This document shows, one piece after another, positions 27,301-37,880 of a DNA stretch of 64,000 nucleotides; the stretch's first letter is position 1, and every line of letters begins with the position of its first letter. Both the position numbers and the translations under genes were made by a program. This DNA is from Copromyces sp. CBS 386.78 (taxonomy: Eukaryota; Ascomycota; Sordariomycetes; Sordariales; Sordariaceae): assembly GCA_030685235.1 (NCBI GenBank), contig MU839099.1, positions 310,001-374,000 of the forward strand, written 5' to 3'. The notes beneath the pieces are model-generated. The model was not told the origin of the DNA. It did no database searches and was given only the letters and a program-made list of their open reading frames with translations.

Positions 27301-28510
27301 TAAATAAAGCGGCGGCGGATTAGGAAGGATAAATAAACTTCTTTTTAAAATTCTCGTTAATTTATTTTTTAATAACGGTAGCTTTAATAGGTAATATTAA
27401 TTTAAATTTAGCGTATAATAATTACTCTCCTAATTTGAATTCGATTTTATAATCGTATAAACGGTACGGGGGTATTTTATCGGCTAACGTAGGAAGAAAA
27501 GCGTTAATATATAGTTAATAATAATCTATTAATATCCCTTTTATTTTTTCCTTAATTTTTTAAAACTTATCTATTTTATTAAAGAATTTTTAAACGTCTT
27601 CCTCCGTTATTTTTATTAAGTAAATACAACGGATAATCTCTTTATAGAGCGGTATATCCTTAGCTAAATCCCTTATTAAAGTAATAGATTTAGTAATTAT
27701 TACCGCCTCCTTTTCTATTTTAAATCCGTATTTACCGGTTATATTATCGATAAAGGAGTGGAAGGAACGTAGAAAATTGTCCTTATACTTTTCCCTTCGC
27801 CCTTCGATAATATTTTTTGCAATTTCGTACGTAAAATCTATTTCCCGGAATTCTAAAATAGTAATTAGCTTTTCTAATTGAACGTAATTAATAACGTATA
27901 ATTAAAATTAGTCTTTCTTATAAATAAAATTGAAAGTAGCGGCGTTAAATTCTTTAATATTAATAAAATTTATATTATCTTCAATATATTTACTTATTCG
28001 AATATTAGTACGGCGCGTATTTACTAATATACGTCTCCTATTAAATTTAATATATAATTTATATAGTATATCGCGCTTAATTAGTATTAAAACGGCAGCG
28101 GTACTTATAATACTTTATATTTTCATACCTACGTAATATATAATAAAAGTTTGCAATAGAGCCGTTAATAGTGCTTTGGCGGGAGAGTCGGAAGTCCGCT
28201 CTTTAAATCCTTCGTTTTTAAATTAAGGAGCCTTAATAAACTAATCTTCGATTTCCTTATACTAAGCTACTTCCTTACGGAAATAGCCCTTAAGGACGTA
28301 AAGAAGAAAAGAAGGGAATTTAGAATTATTTTAGGGAGGTGCCTTCTTATAAGCGTGGGTAGTTATAATGGAAATAGGGTTAAAAAAGGCTCGGGGTATT
28401 TCTATTTAATTATTAAGGAGCTTTATTAATAAATAACAGTCTTTATAACCTAAGTAGCTAAAATATATACCGCCTTTCTTATAGTCGATATATAATTTAT
28501 AGAATTTTAT

Positions 28511-28759
28511 TTAAAGGAACCTTAGAATAATCGGGTACTTATTAGAAAAATTATAAATTAAGAAAGTAATAACCTCTTTATAATAATTTATCCGTAATTT
28601 TCTTATTATTTTTTCGCTAATTATACTTTTAATATTTTTATTTACGAATACGAACTTTTTAAAACGAAGAAGGCGGAAACGGAGAAAATTATATTTTATA
28701 ATAAAAGAACGGTTAATAAATATAAATGTAGAATATCCGCTATTAATAAAAAAATACAA
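28511..28759 (-). pseudogene. Retropepsin remnant of the gypsy element
   Basis: Eighty-two open codons starting near FFINSGYSTFIFINRSF, which corresponds to the D-S/T-G active-site loop of retroelement aspartic proteases with Asp changed to Asn. Further on YNFSNKYPIILRFL matches the second conserved strand (D-I-I-L-G type). A remnant, not a functional gene. Confidence 0.75.
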
Positions 28760-30755
28760 TAGTTTTTGCGTATATTAGTAATTACGTACGTAAATAATAA
28801 AATTGAATTTAGAATAATACTATTTAGTAATTAAATTTATATTTTTTCTAAATTTAATAAAGGATCCTATTATTTCTATAATATAATTACTTAATTCGGC
28901 CTCTACGTACGATTAAGCATAAAGGTTAAATATTTTCCGGTTTATTATAATATTTACCGCCCGTAATTAATTTAATCGCGGAAATTATAATTATATTAAT
29001 AGTTCTTACCAAATAAACTTCTATAAATTCTTATCTAATACTATTATTATTATATTTACCCCTACCTTTCTTGTTTTTACCGGTTAATTTACTATTAATA
29101 TAAAATTTATTACTTTAATTAATAAATCCGAAGTAATTACGGGCGATATAATTTTATTCATTATAATAGTAATAAAAGCCCTTTTCCCTTTATTCTTTAA
29201 AAATTTCAGGGTCGAATATAATAAAGAAATTTATAGAATTAAGATCTATTTAATTTCCTCCTTAATTTATAAATTTATTAGCTATAATAAGAGGAGCCGT
29301 TATAATATTCTTAGAAGAGGAATTTAAATCCTTAAAAGTACCTGCGACTATTTTATTATAATAATTAGCATCCTTTAATTTCCGGTTAACCTTCCTTATA
29401 AGCCTCAATTACGTAATATAATTATCGTCTTCGGAAAAATCCTAAGAAACTAAAATATTTTAAAGCTGTTTATTAAATTTATTACGAAAGTAATAAACCT
29501 TTATTACATTATTAAATTTGTATTTATTTATAAATTTAATAAATTCGATTTCGAAGCGCGGGAAAGGAATATTACCCTAATAGAAATTAATAAAATATTT
29601 ATTAATATTTAATTTAATATTATTATTATTATATCAGTCTATAAAGTATATAAAGAAAGTTTCGCCAATTGCTTATAGCTACTTCTTAAGCTCCTTAAAG
29701 AATTCTATAAATTTTTTTAAACTGTTGTTTAATATTAAACGTAAGTCTAATCCTAGCTGGAATATTGTGCGTACGATTTTAACCCGTTCTATAAAGAAAT
29801 AAAAAGGGTTAAATTCTTACGCGGTTTTAATTTAATTCTGCTATAACCGGAAAACGTTATAATATTTAATATTATTTTTATCCTCCTTAATAAAAATCGG
29901 AGGGTCTTTAATAATATATTTAGAGGGCCGGGAAACGGTTATCGTAGTTTCTTTAGGGGCGTTAAAGGTTTTTAATATATTAAAGGGGGCTATAGCGGAT
30001 ATAATTGTAATCTGCTATTATAGAATTATAATTATATATTATATTACGTTTTATTATTCTATTATAATATTATAATTCGTAATAACTATTGTAAGCGCCC
30101 TTTTTAATAATTCGATAATAAATTTAAAAATTAATTATCGAACGATAATTCTAATAAAAACCTTATAGTTTCGAAAAATTAAATATAGTCGAATATCCTC
30201 CGTAAAGCTGTTTATAAAATCCCGGATACTACGAATAATATTAACGAATTAAAGAAGGGCTATCTAATAAATTTTAATATCGGGAATTAAATTTTCGGTA
30301 AAAACGTCGAAAAATTTTCTAAGGTCGAATAAGTCGAAGGAATCGTTTATTAATAAGTTAATTCTTTATTCTATTTTTTAAAGGTTTAGAACGATGTAAT
30401 CCGGTAACGAAATATCGTTACCGCTATCGTTATTATTATTAAAATAATAATTATAATTATTATTATCTTCCGTAAAGAAATTAATTTATAATATAAGGGG
30501 GACTACTATAATATAAAAATGTAATTAAAAGGGACTACTATAATATAAGGGCGTAATTATAATAATTAGACTATTACTTTTAGGGTTTAATCCTAACGAG
30601 TCCGCGGCTTAACGAGATAATTTTATATACCGGGGTCCGTAATTCCTACGAAGCGATCCCAGTATAGTTTTAGATTACGTAGCTTCTCGCCGCGCGACTT
30701 TAAGGGTCGAAAAAAAATGTACGTATAAACGCGATAATTTGAAAGTGCAATTAAC

Positions 30756-31064
30756 TATTACGGTATAAAGGTATAAAGTAAGTAAGAATATATATAATTA
30801 TACGAAGGAGTAAGAAAAAAGGTTTAAAGGTACAATCCCAAATTAGTCTTTATAAAGGCCAATTTAGGAGATTAGTTCTATAGCAATTTTATAAGTACTA
30901 TAGGGTTGGTACGACTTATGTAGCGATAGCGATAATAAGGCTATCGTAGCCTTCTATAAAGGCCGTAATAGCCTTATACTATGCTCGGAGCCATAGCCTA
31001 ATTCCTAGCTCCGATAGCTGCCAACCGCATGCTTCTGAACTATTATAAGGCTAACCCTGTGATA
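30756..31064 (-). repeat. 5' LTR of the gypsy element (right copy)
   Basis: 309 bp, direct repeat of 23890-24197. It keeps more G+C than the left copy, for instance GCATGCTTCTGAAC here where the left has GTATACTTCTAAAC. It is followed by the ATTAT target duplication. Confidence 0.9.
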
Positions 31065-31069
31065 ATTAT

Positions 31070-33000
31070 ATAGTATGCGGATTAGGCGGTTAGTATATAG
31101 GAAACGAATAGGAAAAGTATAATATTCTTTTAAGACTACGTTATCCCTAAGAGAAATAATCTAATTACGCTATTTAATAACGGTAATATTTCGAAAGTAA
31201 TTATTAATTTCGTAGGGTAATTAGTTAAACGATACTTTTTTACAATTATAATTTACTTTTATATTATTAGCGGATTCTAATAATAAAATAGTTTTACCTT
31301 TATATTTAATACGCTTATCCTATTACGAATCGCCTCCTTTATAGAACGGTTAGCTAATTATAGTATTTCGTAATTAGAGTTACAATCTTAATTATAATAT
31401 AACTCTCTTCGCTTACCTTCTTACTATTATTAATTTTTTTATTAACTATTTCGCTAGCCTTTTATATTTACTACTATATTTACCGCCGCGCCCGCTAATA
31501 CTTCCAAATATTTAACGATAATTAGTACTGGCCGTAAATTTATAACGAATTCGATACTATACGAATTTAAGGATAAACGCAATTGCGAGCGCAAAGTATA
31601 AAAAGAGGGTAAGGAATCCGCTAATTTATTATATAATAAATTAATTAAAATATAGGGGTATAACTTCGCTCGCGAATATAAGAATTATTATAAAGGGTAA
31701 GAATATTATTAGTATTATATTTTTCCTAATTAAAAATACTATTTTACCCTAATAATAAAGGATCTCGTTATTTAAACTAGTACTATTGCTACTAAACGGA
31801 CTATAGTTAACTAACTTCTACCCGAAATAACTTTATAGTAATTTAATTTATTTTAATAGTTATTTATCTCTTTCGCCGGCGCACTAATATTTAAATAGTT
31901 AAATAATTAGTAATTTTAGCCATTCGTACTATACGCTATCCCGGGTACGAAATATAGTGGTGGTATAAAAGGTTTTATACCTATACTTCAAGTCTTTAAC
32001 TTTAACTTCCAAAATAGTTACTAAATTAATAATAATGCGTATAGAGTTAACGGTAATAATAATAGCGTTAAAATACTCCCTACTCTACTTCCTATACCCG
32101 TATTTAACGAATATAAGGGTATAAATATAAGTACAATAAATATAGGACTATTAGAACCTACGTTACCTACTTTACTTACATTACCTAGCGGTATTAATAT
32201 TAGTACTAATATTACTTCTACCTTTCGCGCTAGCGATAACCGTTAACTTTCCTCCCTTCTACCCTTATTACTACTAAATTAACCGCTTAATACCTATATT
32301 ACCGACTTTATAAAGTAATTAATTTTTAAATTCGCGCCGAGAGCTAGTGAAAATAACGCATTAAGAGAAGCGCTATATAGCCTTAAAAATTCCTTTATAT
32401 CCGGGAAATTATTATTTTATAACGTATAAAACTTGCTGCGTTTATAGTATTTCGCCTATAGAATTAATAAAAGTATTTATATTATAATTAAAAAGGCTAT
32501 TAAAGATTATTTCTATTTCGAACGCAATTATATTTAGTAGTTATTATTACTACTACCGCGTAAAGCTCTAGCACCGCGTACGGCTCTAATACCGCAACCA
32601 CAATAGATCCCCCTCTAGACTATTAACCCTATAAAACTATTATAGCCGCAAAGTAAATATTTATTTATTATTATTATATATATTACTAACCGTTTATATT
32701 ACTAATAATTATATTCTTAAACTCCCTTTAGGATGTAAACCTCGTACCCGACCGCAATCCTCCCGCTTTCGACGACTATATTTATAGTAGTTTTATTTAA
32801 GACTATGTAAACGAGGAAACTAACCCCAATAATAGCCTACGTATAGACGACGACCCTACCACTAGCGAGGTAAATTCTATTTCTATTAATAATAATAACG
32901 ACGACGAAGATAATGAATTTTAAGAGGGGGATTATATATACGAAGGGAAGCGAGTTCTAAAGAGGGAGATTATATATATAGAGGGATTATTATATATAAT
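31070..33000 (+). pseudogene. Right part of the unrecognised element carrying the gypsy insertion
   Basis: A plus-strand coding relic can be followed in pieces from 31070 to a stop near 32923. It ends in an acidic tail (DDDPTTSEVNSI, then NNNNDDEDNEF). Before that, AYRINKSIYIIIKKAIKDY is open. Together with 22660-23884 it looks like one element interrupted by the gypsy insertion. I cannot name the family; a Crypton-like or other DNA element is possible. Confidence 0.45.
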
Positions 33001-33024
33001 AATATTATTTGAGGGATTTATAAT

Positions 33025-33100
33025 ATTTTTAATATTTTTAATACTTTTAATACTTTTAATACTTTTAATACTTTTAATACTTTTAATACTTTTAGTATTT
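33025..33100. repeat. 9-bp minisatellite (TTTTAATAC)n
   Basis: Roughly eight head-to-tail copies of a 9-bp unit, TTTTAATAC or TTTTAATAT, inside the A+T-rich island. Just before it (32932-33015) the motif GAGGGATTATATAT also recurs. Confidence 0.85.
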
Positions 33101-33439
33101 TAGGAGGTTTTTTCATTATTATTACTTTCTTTATATATTTATAGCATTTTCTTATATTTATATTCGTTTCTAGCTACGAATTACCTTTAATTTCAATAAT
33201 ATCTATTTCGCTATATTTACTATACAAACTAATATCCTATATTATTATATTCGTTGTCTTTAATTCGTATAGTTAATCCCTATATAGCGCATTGTAATCC
33301 TTTATTTCACTAGCCTCGTTAAACTCGTTAGAAGGTATATATACCTAGCGATAGTGCCCTTGTATAGTATTAATTCGTTACTCTATTTTCTACGTTGCCC
33401 CTTTAAAGAAGGCTTTAAATTCTCTTTCCTTTAATCGAT

Positions 33440-34000
33440 TACCGCTAGCGTACTAGTATTACCGCCTTATATATACTTTTATATCGTTAAAGTATACTTC
33501 GATAGGGTTGAAATTAAAGGAATATAGTAGTAAAAATTAGAATAGGATACTTTTATTATTATAAGCGACTTTAATAGAGGGATTTTTATATTACAATACG
33601 TTATCTATTATTAAAATATTGTAACGGTTGGGAAAAGGATTTATTTTAAGGAATACCTCTTCTTCGAACTATATAATAAACTTAACTATATTAATTACTC
33701 CTTTATAATATAATACGTCGATAAAGCTATTTATAATTAACATTAGTAGTAAATAGAACCGCTTACCCCTAGTTAGGACGCTATTTAACTATAGAAATAT
33801 ACCTTTTAGCGCCTATCCTATACAACGAATACCATCCCTTTTATTAATTCCAAATTTATTATAGAATACATATATTTCTATTAAAAACTTCGAAACCTTT
33901 TATAATTAATCGAATTTTAATAAATTACTACGCTAAAAAACTTTATAAACTATCCTCTTATTTTTCTATTTCGAAACTTTTAAATATTTTAATATAATTG
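33440..34000 (-). pseudogene. DDE transposase (Tc1/mariner / DDE_3 type), RIP-inactivated
   Basis: One minus-strand frame reads as a DDE superfamily endonuclease with stop codons at expected Trp positions: NKRDGIRCIG, then LNSVLTRGKRFYLLL, NSFIDVLYYKGVINIVKFI, FEEEVFLKINPFPNRYNIL, IIDNVL-stop-YKN, and LLLYSFNFNPIEVYFNDIK. The second Asp (in IIDN, family 'MDNASWHKN') and the final 'NPIE' Glu are still legible, while the usual PPYSPDFNP has become LLYSFNFNP. The start of the gene should lie to the right, up to about 34400, but is too decayed to read. Confidence 0.85.
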
Positions 34001-34484
34001 TTATCAATATATATATATTTAATTCGCTAGCAAGAAAGTATTATATTTTATCGAAATAAAGGTCGGATTTATATTAAAAGAGCTCGAGAACTTCTTATAT
34101 ATTAGTAAATTAAATACAATTCGAAATTATTATACGTATATACCTATATTAACTTCTATAGCCTAAGGCGCTAGTATAATAAAATTAAAGGGAGTACGAA
34201 GCTCTAAATATAGCTTACTAATCTTATTATAATTCTTTTTTAAGCGCTAAATCTATCGCTCGTTAATATTAATAATTTATACGATTTTATATAAATACTC
34301 GCTAGTAACTAATATTACGTAGATAATTTGCCGCTGTTAGCTATTTGTATAATGTGTTATAGTCATAATTGTCGTACGTCGATATAGTTTTAATTTCCGG
34401 TCGAAACGGTCAAATTTAAGTGTAAATCGAGTATAAAACGACGGAGTTATCAATTTTTACAATCTAGAAAGTCGATATTGATGC

Positions 34485-34547
34485 ATGTGTGTGTATCTAG
34501 CGGCCAGATGCAAAAGTGGGGACTGACACCGTGCTTGCAAGGCACAG
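34485..34547 (+). repeat. Island-edge inverted repeat, right copy
   Basis: Inverted counterpart of 22590-22650, with the identical 33-bp core at 34508-34540. Immediately to the left the A+T-rich DNA begins. Confidence 0.8.
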
Positions 34548-34917
34548 CGACACTGGAGACACTTTCACTTCAGCCTCAACTTTGGCTAACGACAAGTGTC
34601 ACTCGGCGATCACATTGGAAGAATCATTCACGGCAACAAAGAAGATTGATCATGGAAACAGCAGATGATAGTCTTTTCCTCCCGAGGCAGGATAGCAAAC
34701 TGTCGATACGAAGCTTCTTTTGACTTCCCACCACATGACAAAAATCCCAGATCGAACCTCGTCCCAGCACTTCTTGCGCCCATCATTACTAGCCATGCGA
34801 GAAAACAAAAACCTAAACTCCTAAAGATTCCGACCAATGCACCCATATCTCTGAACCATCAACTAGTACACGCTATGTTCCTGAAAGCAAAGTATCCTCC
34901 TAAGAAATCCCTGCCGT
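34548..34917. other. Intergenic DNA between island and SRP-A
   Basis: This 370-bp stretch of normal base composition includes the 3' side of SRP-A. No gene or repeat beyond the edge repeat is seen. Confidence 0.5.
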
Positions 34918-35568
34918 TCAATTCCTTCTCACATCTTGTTCAAACGGGTCGGCTGAGTAGCCGCGGCTCGTGAAGATGGACAGCTTGGCGTTCTTCGGCG
35001 CATGCATCGAGTTCTCGAGTCCCGTCTTTCTCTTCGGCAGCGCATTGGTGGTGTTGGCCAGGGCAGGACGGTGGAGTCTAGCAGCCGGGTTCAAGGTGAT
35101 GAGCCGGTTCTTGGGCGCCCACATGGAGTTTTCCATGCCGGTCTTTCTCTTTGACAGCGAATTGGCGGTGTCGGCGAGTGCGCCGCGGCTGGGCCCAGCG
35201 GCCGGGACGTAGTCGTCGTAGTAACCGGCCTGTCAACAAGATATGTTGGTGATTTCTGCGTGAAAGTTGAGGATCAAGTGATCAGGGGCACAAACCTTCT
35301 TCAAGGCCTCATACTCCTCCTCGCCTTCTCTGAACCAAGCTTTCACCTCCTCATCGGTCATACAGCTGGGCGAGTCCGGTGCGCGCGGGGCTTTGTAGCG
35401 GACTGTGAGGAGGGTCGGACCGGGGGCCGGACGGGTGATGGTGCGGGGCGCTTGGCGGGGAATGGGTGACGCCTTCATGCCCTGGTTCTGGAGATGCGAC
35501 TTGTAGGCAGCCGCGCTGCGGTACGCGTTCTTGTTGAACGGCTTGGTGTAAGTAGGGAAGTCGGACAT
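34918..35568 (-). CDS. SRP-A, small repeat-box protein (unknown family)
   Basis: Two minus-strand exons, 35568-35296 and 35229-34918, give 194 residues; the intron is GTTTGT...GACAG, phase 0. I do not recognise a known family. It starts MSDFPTYTKPFNKNAYRSAA, like SRP-B and SRP-C. A Pro/Arg-rich middle follows, then an acidic helix (EEVKAWFREGEEEYEALKK) that ends exactly at the intron. Exon 2 opens AGYYDDYVPAAG and carries two copies of the C-terminal box, GMENSMWAPKN and GLENSMHAPKN. No signal peptide or membrane segment is present; it is likely largely disordered. A TATA-like box (CCATAAATACC) lies about 125 bp upstream, followed by a GGAA repeat on the plus strand. Confidence 0.75.
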
Positions 35569-35647
35569 GGTTGCGAGTTTGCGATTGCGATTTGTGAAGT
35601 TGCGTTGGTTTATGTTGGAGTCAAGTGAAGTAGATTACAGTTTGTAA

Positions 35648-35690
35648 GGAAGGAAGGAAGGAAGGAAGGAAGGGAAGGATAAGGAAGGTA
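35648..35690. repeat. GGAA microsatellite in the SRP-A leader
   Basis: At least seven uninterrupted AAGG units on the plus strand (CCTT on the coding strand), placed between the TATA-like box and the SRP-A start codon. This would make a CT-rich leader or initiator region. Confidence 0.8.
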
Positions 35691-35697
35691 TTTATGG
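35687..35697 (-). promoter_or_regulatory. TATA-like box of SRP-A
   Basis: CCATAAATACC on the minus strand, about 120-130 bp before the ATG at 35568. The same spacing recurs in other SRP genes. Confidence 0.5.
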
Positions 35698-36160
35698 ACA
35701 AGGCAAGTGCTATTGAAAAAGTACGTACAGTACCTATTGAGAAGGCAAGTGCATATTGAGAGTTGAGATGGAAGGCAAGTAGTACCTTGTTGAGGAGGCT
35801 GGATCTATTGAGAAGGCGGGTGCCTACCTCTATGAAAGCGCAATAGGAGAGCAAGTGCAAGTGCTAGTGGGGACCAAGGCCCCATTGAGAAGACAACTAC
35901 CAATTGTGAAGGCAAATGCATACCGTATTGAGAGTTGAGATGGAAGACAAGTACTTGTTGAGGTGGCTGGTATCCATTCAGAACACGGCACCCATTGAGA
36001 GCACATCAGGAGGGCAAATGCAAGTGCTAGTGGGGACCAAGAACCTGTTGAGAGAGCAAGTGCATATTGAGAGTTGGGGCGGAAGGTATGGAAGTAACTG
36101 TTGAGCAGGCTGGTATCCTTTGAGAAGGCGGGTGCCCCCCGTGAACCACCAAAGACTTGC
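35690..36160. repeat. Degenerate minisatellite upstream of SRP-A
   Basis: Phrases recur several times with small changes: ATTGAGAAGGC, GGCAAGTGCATATTGAGAG, GTTGAGATGGAAG, GCAAGTGCTAGTGGGGACC and TTGTTGAGGAGGCTGG. Units of roughly 130-160 bp repeat about three times. Copies have drifted and none is long enough or similar enough to be a recent duplication. Confidence 0.75.
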
Positions 36161-36377
36161 TGCCCCAATCCAGGTCCTGAACAGACTTGACCCTCAGCAA
36201 CCAGCTCTGAGATGAAACCATGTCGCAGTATCGAATTCGAAAATATGGGCTTAGTACCTGATGCAGTCATTGGCACACATTGCGGCGGCGGTACTTACAC
36301 CAATCATGCCTCTGTGATCGGGGCTCCCTATAGCAACGATTTTACGAAGCGGTTGGGCGGGCTTGCGCAGGATGGCA

Positions 36378-36698
36378 CTACATCCATCCATCAGCGACAA
36401 ATCCCATGTCCTTGTTGGGTTGGGCCCTGATGTCTCGAAGTTGGGTCCGGACCTTGTCTAGGTTGTGGAAACCTGCATGCTCCGGGTACCCATTAACAAC
36501 GAGGGTCGAGTTGTTGTTTACCTTGGATTCCTGGGAGTAGGTTTGCGGGTCGTGGTACCAGTCCAGCGGCGGGTGCCATAGTGGCTGTAGTTGTGTCACC
36601 TCCGGCTTATCTGTTACGAAAGGGTGTTCGTCTTCGGCGGGATTCGTTAGGGTATATTGATCCCTGGCCCTCACGGCGTTGCTAGCCCGCTTTGGCAT
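36378..36698 (-). CDS. Possible small hypothetical protein
   Basis: An ATG-initiated open frame of 106 residues beginning MPKRASNAVRARDQY. It contains a Trp/Pro/His-rich stretch (LQPLWHPPLDWYHDPQTY). It has none of the SRP boxes and no TATA box at the usual distance. I do not recognise it; it could be a decayed fragment. Confidence 0.3.
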   Translation of the reverse strand: MPKRASNAVRARDQYTLTNPAEDEHPFVTDKPEVTQLQPLWHPPLDWYHDPQTYSQESKVNNNSTLVVNGYPEHAGFHNLDKVRTQLRDIRAQPNKDMGFVADGWM

Positions 36699-37744
36699 CC
36701 TGGTGTGGGCTTTACTGAGAGTTGGGTGTTTTCGGTTGGGATTTACACTGATGAGAGTTGTGCTTCTTGGGGTCGCTGCTGTACTTCGAAAAGAGTGGCT
36801 GGATTTTACTCTGATGAGAGTGGTGCATCACCCTTTCGCAAACAATCTGGAGTAAAGTTCAGAGACAGGAAATTATGGGAATATCGATACTATCGCTATT
36901 GCCACCACTGACCGCCCCATCCTCGTCCTTGGCTTCATCATCATCCTCATGACCAGCACCAGCGAGACCCATCTGATTCGCTTGTGACTGTGCTTCCTCG
37001 ACCACGCCGACACACACACTGACGCACGGGGGGGGGGATGCCACTCCTCCGAGTGATGACAACAGCAACCCGGATGAGCTCTATTGGTTCCGAGATCACT
37101 TCCCCTTTATTCCGGATCTTTGATAATGTCTTTGTATCACCTAATTCACCTTCGACATCATCCATCAGGATGAATGAGTCAACTGTGTCGACGAAGTCAT
37201 TCACAAGGGAAACCGTTCACAGTCTCTCCAACGTTCTGATTATCACCCCGATATTCGACGCCAATTGGTGCGTGACGCATTCCATGGTGGCTCCGAATCA
37301 AGCATGTTTAAACTCCGTTCACAAAGCCTTCCGCGAAACCCACGTGAACATTCCCAATTCTTCTGCCTTCGAAGCGACATCCAGGGGTCTGTTGAGAACA
37401 CAATAAAAGTGCAAGGGCGGGTGCAAGTGCGAGTAAAAGCGCAGGTGGGTACCGAGAGCGTCGCTCTTCCATCTGATTCTTGGAGGTGGGATGTCCATCA
37501 CCTGGCATTTATCAAAACTTCAGACGAGATTTACACGACATGTCAATAGTTTGATTATGGGGCATCACGGTCGGGGAAGCAAGTGCTCAGGAGTTAGAAG
37601 CAAGGTCATAATGAAAGCAACAGAAATATCAAGTTCACTCAGCAGCAAGCCGAACACTCGGAGTGTCCAGTCTGTCGCCATTAATTTACCGTCCTTTATT
37701 GCGTTCAGCCCAGACTCCAGCGAGGCCGATGGAATACTACCCGC

Positions 37745-37880
37745 GGTTGTTCTCCTCGTTCTCAATCAATAAATAGAGCTCTGTGAACTCCTTTCTCAGC
37801 ATCCTCTTCTTCCGGTTCCAGATGTGCTCGATGCGGTTGAGATCTGGACTGTGTAGTGGATGCTCTATGCGCAACAGGGG
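37745..37880 (-). pseudogene. C-terminal scrap of a Tc1/mariner-type transposase
   Basis: The minus strand reads EHPLHSPDLNRIEHIWNRKK, then RMLRKEFTELYLLIENEENN. This matches the end of DDE transposases (P-x-x-S-P-D-L-N-P-I-E-x-x-W). The region upstream does not continue the frame, so only a fragment remains. Its base composition is near normal, so it is less RIP-damaged than the copy at 33440-34000. Confidence 0.75.

Larger units (their letters stand above)
23890..31064 (-). mobile_element. Ty3/gypsy-type LTR retrotransposon, RIP-inactivated
   Basis: This 7175-bp element is bounded by direct repeats 23890-24197 and 30756-31064 and flanked by the 5-bp target duplication ATTAT (23885-23889 and 31065-31069). 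Coding remnants run on the minus strand from right to left. They are a damaged gag region (about 30600-28800), a protease with NSGYSTF (28511-28759), a reverse transcriptase with YFNNIFIYSEN in place of Y-x-D-D (about 26945-26975), an RNase H/integrase region, and an integrase C-terminus with YKVGDKVLLNIENFKTGK (24713-24916). The order protease, RT, integrase is that of Ty3/gypsy. The Asp-to-Asn changes at both active sites and the many stops show it is dead. Confidence 0.9.
22660..34470. mobile_element. RIP-damaged, A+T-rich composite transposon island
   Basis: Base composition changes sharply at about 22660 and again at about 34470. Inside, no open frame exceeds about 80 codons in nearly 12 kb, yet diverged retrotransposon and transposase motifs can be read through many stops. 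Substitutions are of the C-to-T/G-to-A kind: Trp codons have become TAG or TAA, Asp codons have become Asn, and TG...CA element ends have become TA...TA. This is the mark of repeat-induced point mutation in Neurospora-type fungi. Such regions are usually methylated H3K9me3 heterochromatin; that state is inferred here. At least three elements are nested or adjacent. Confidence 0.9.

Noticed and set aside
27930..28136. 68-codon plus-strand frame in the A+T-rich island
   Set aside because: Ile/Leu-rich chance frame, opposite to the gypsy coding strand.
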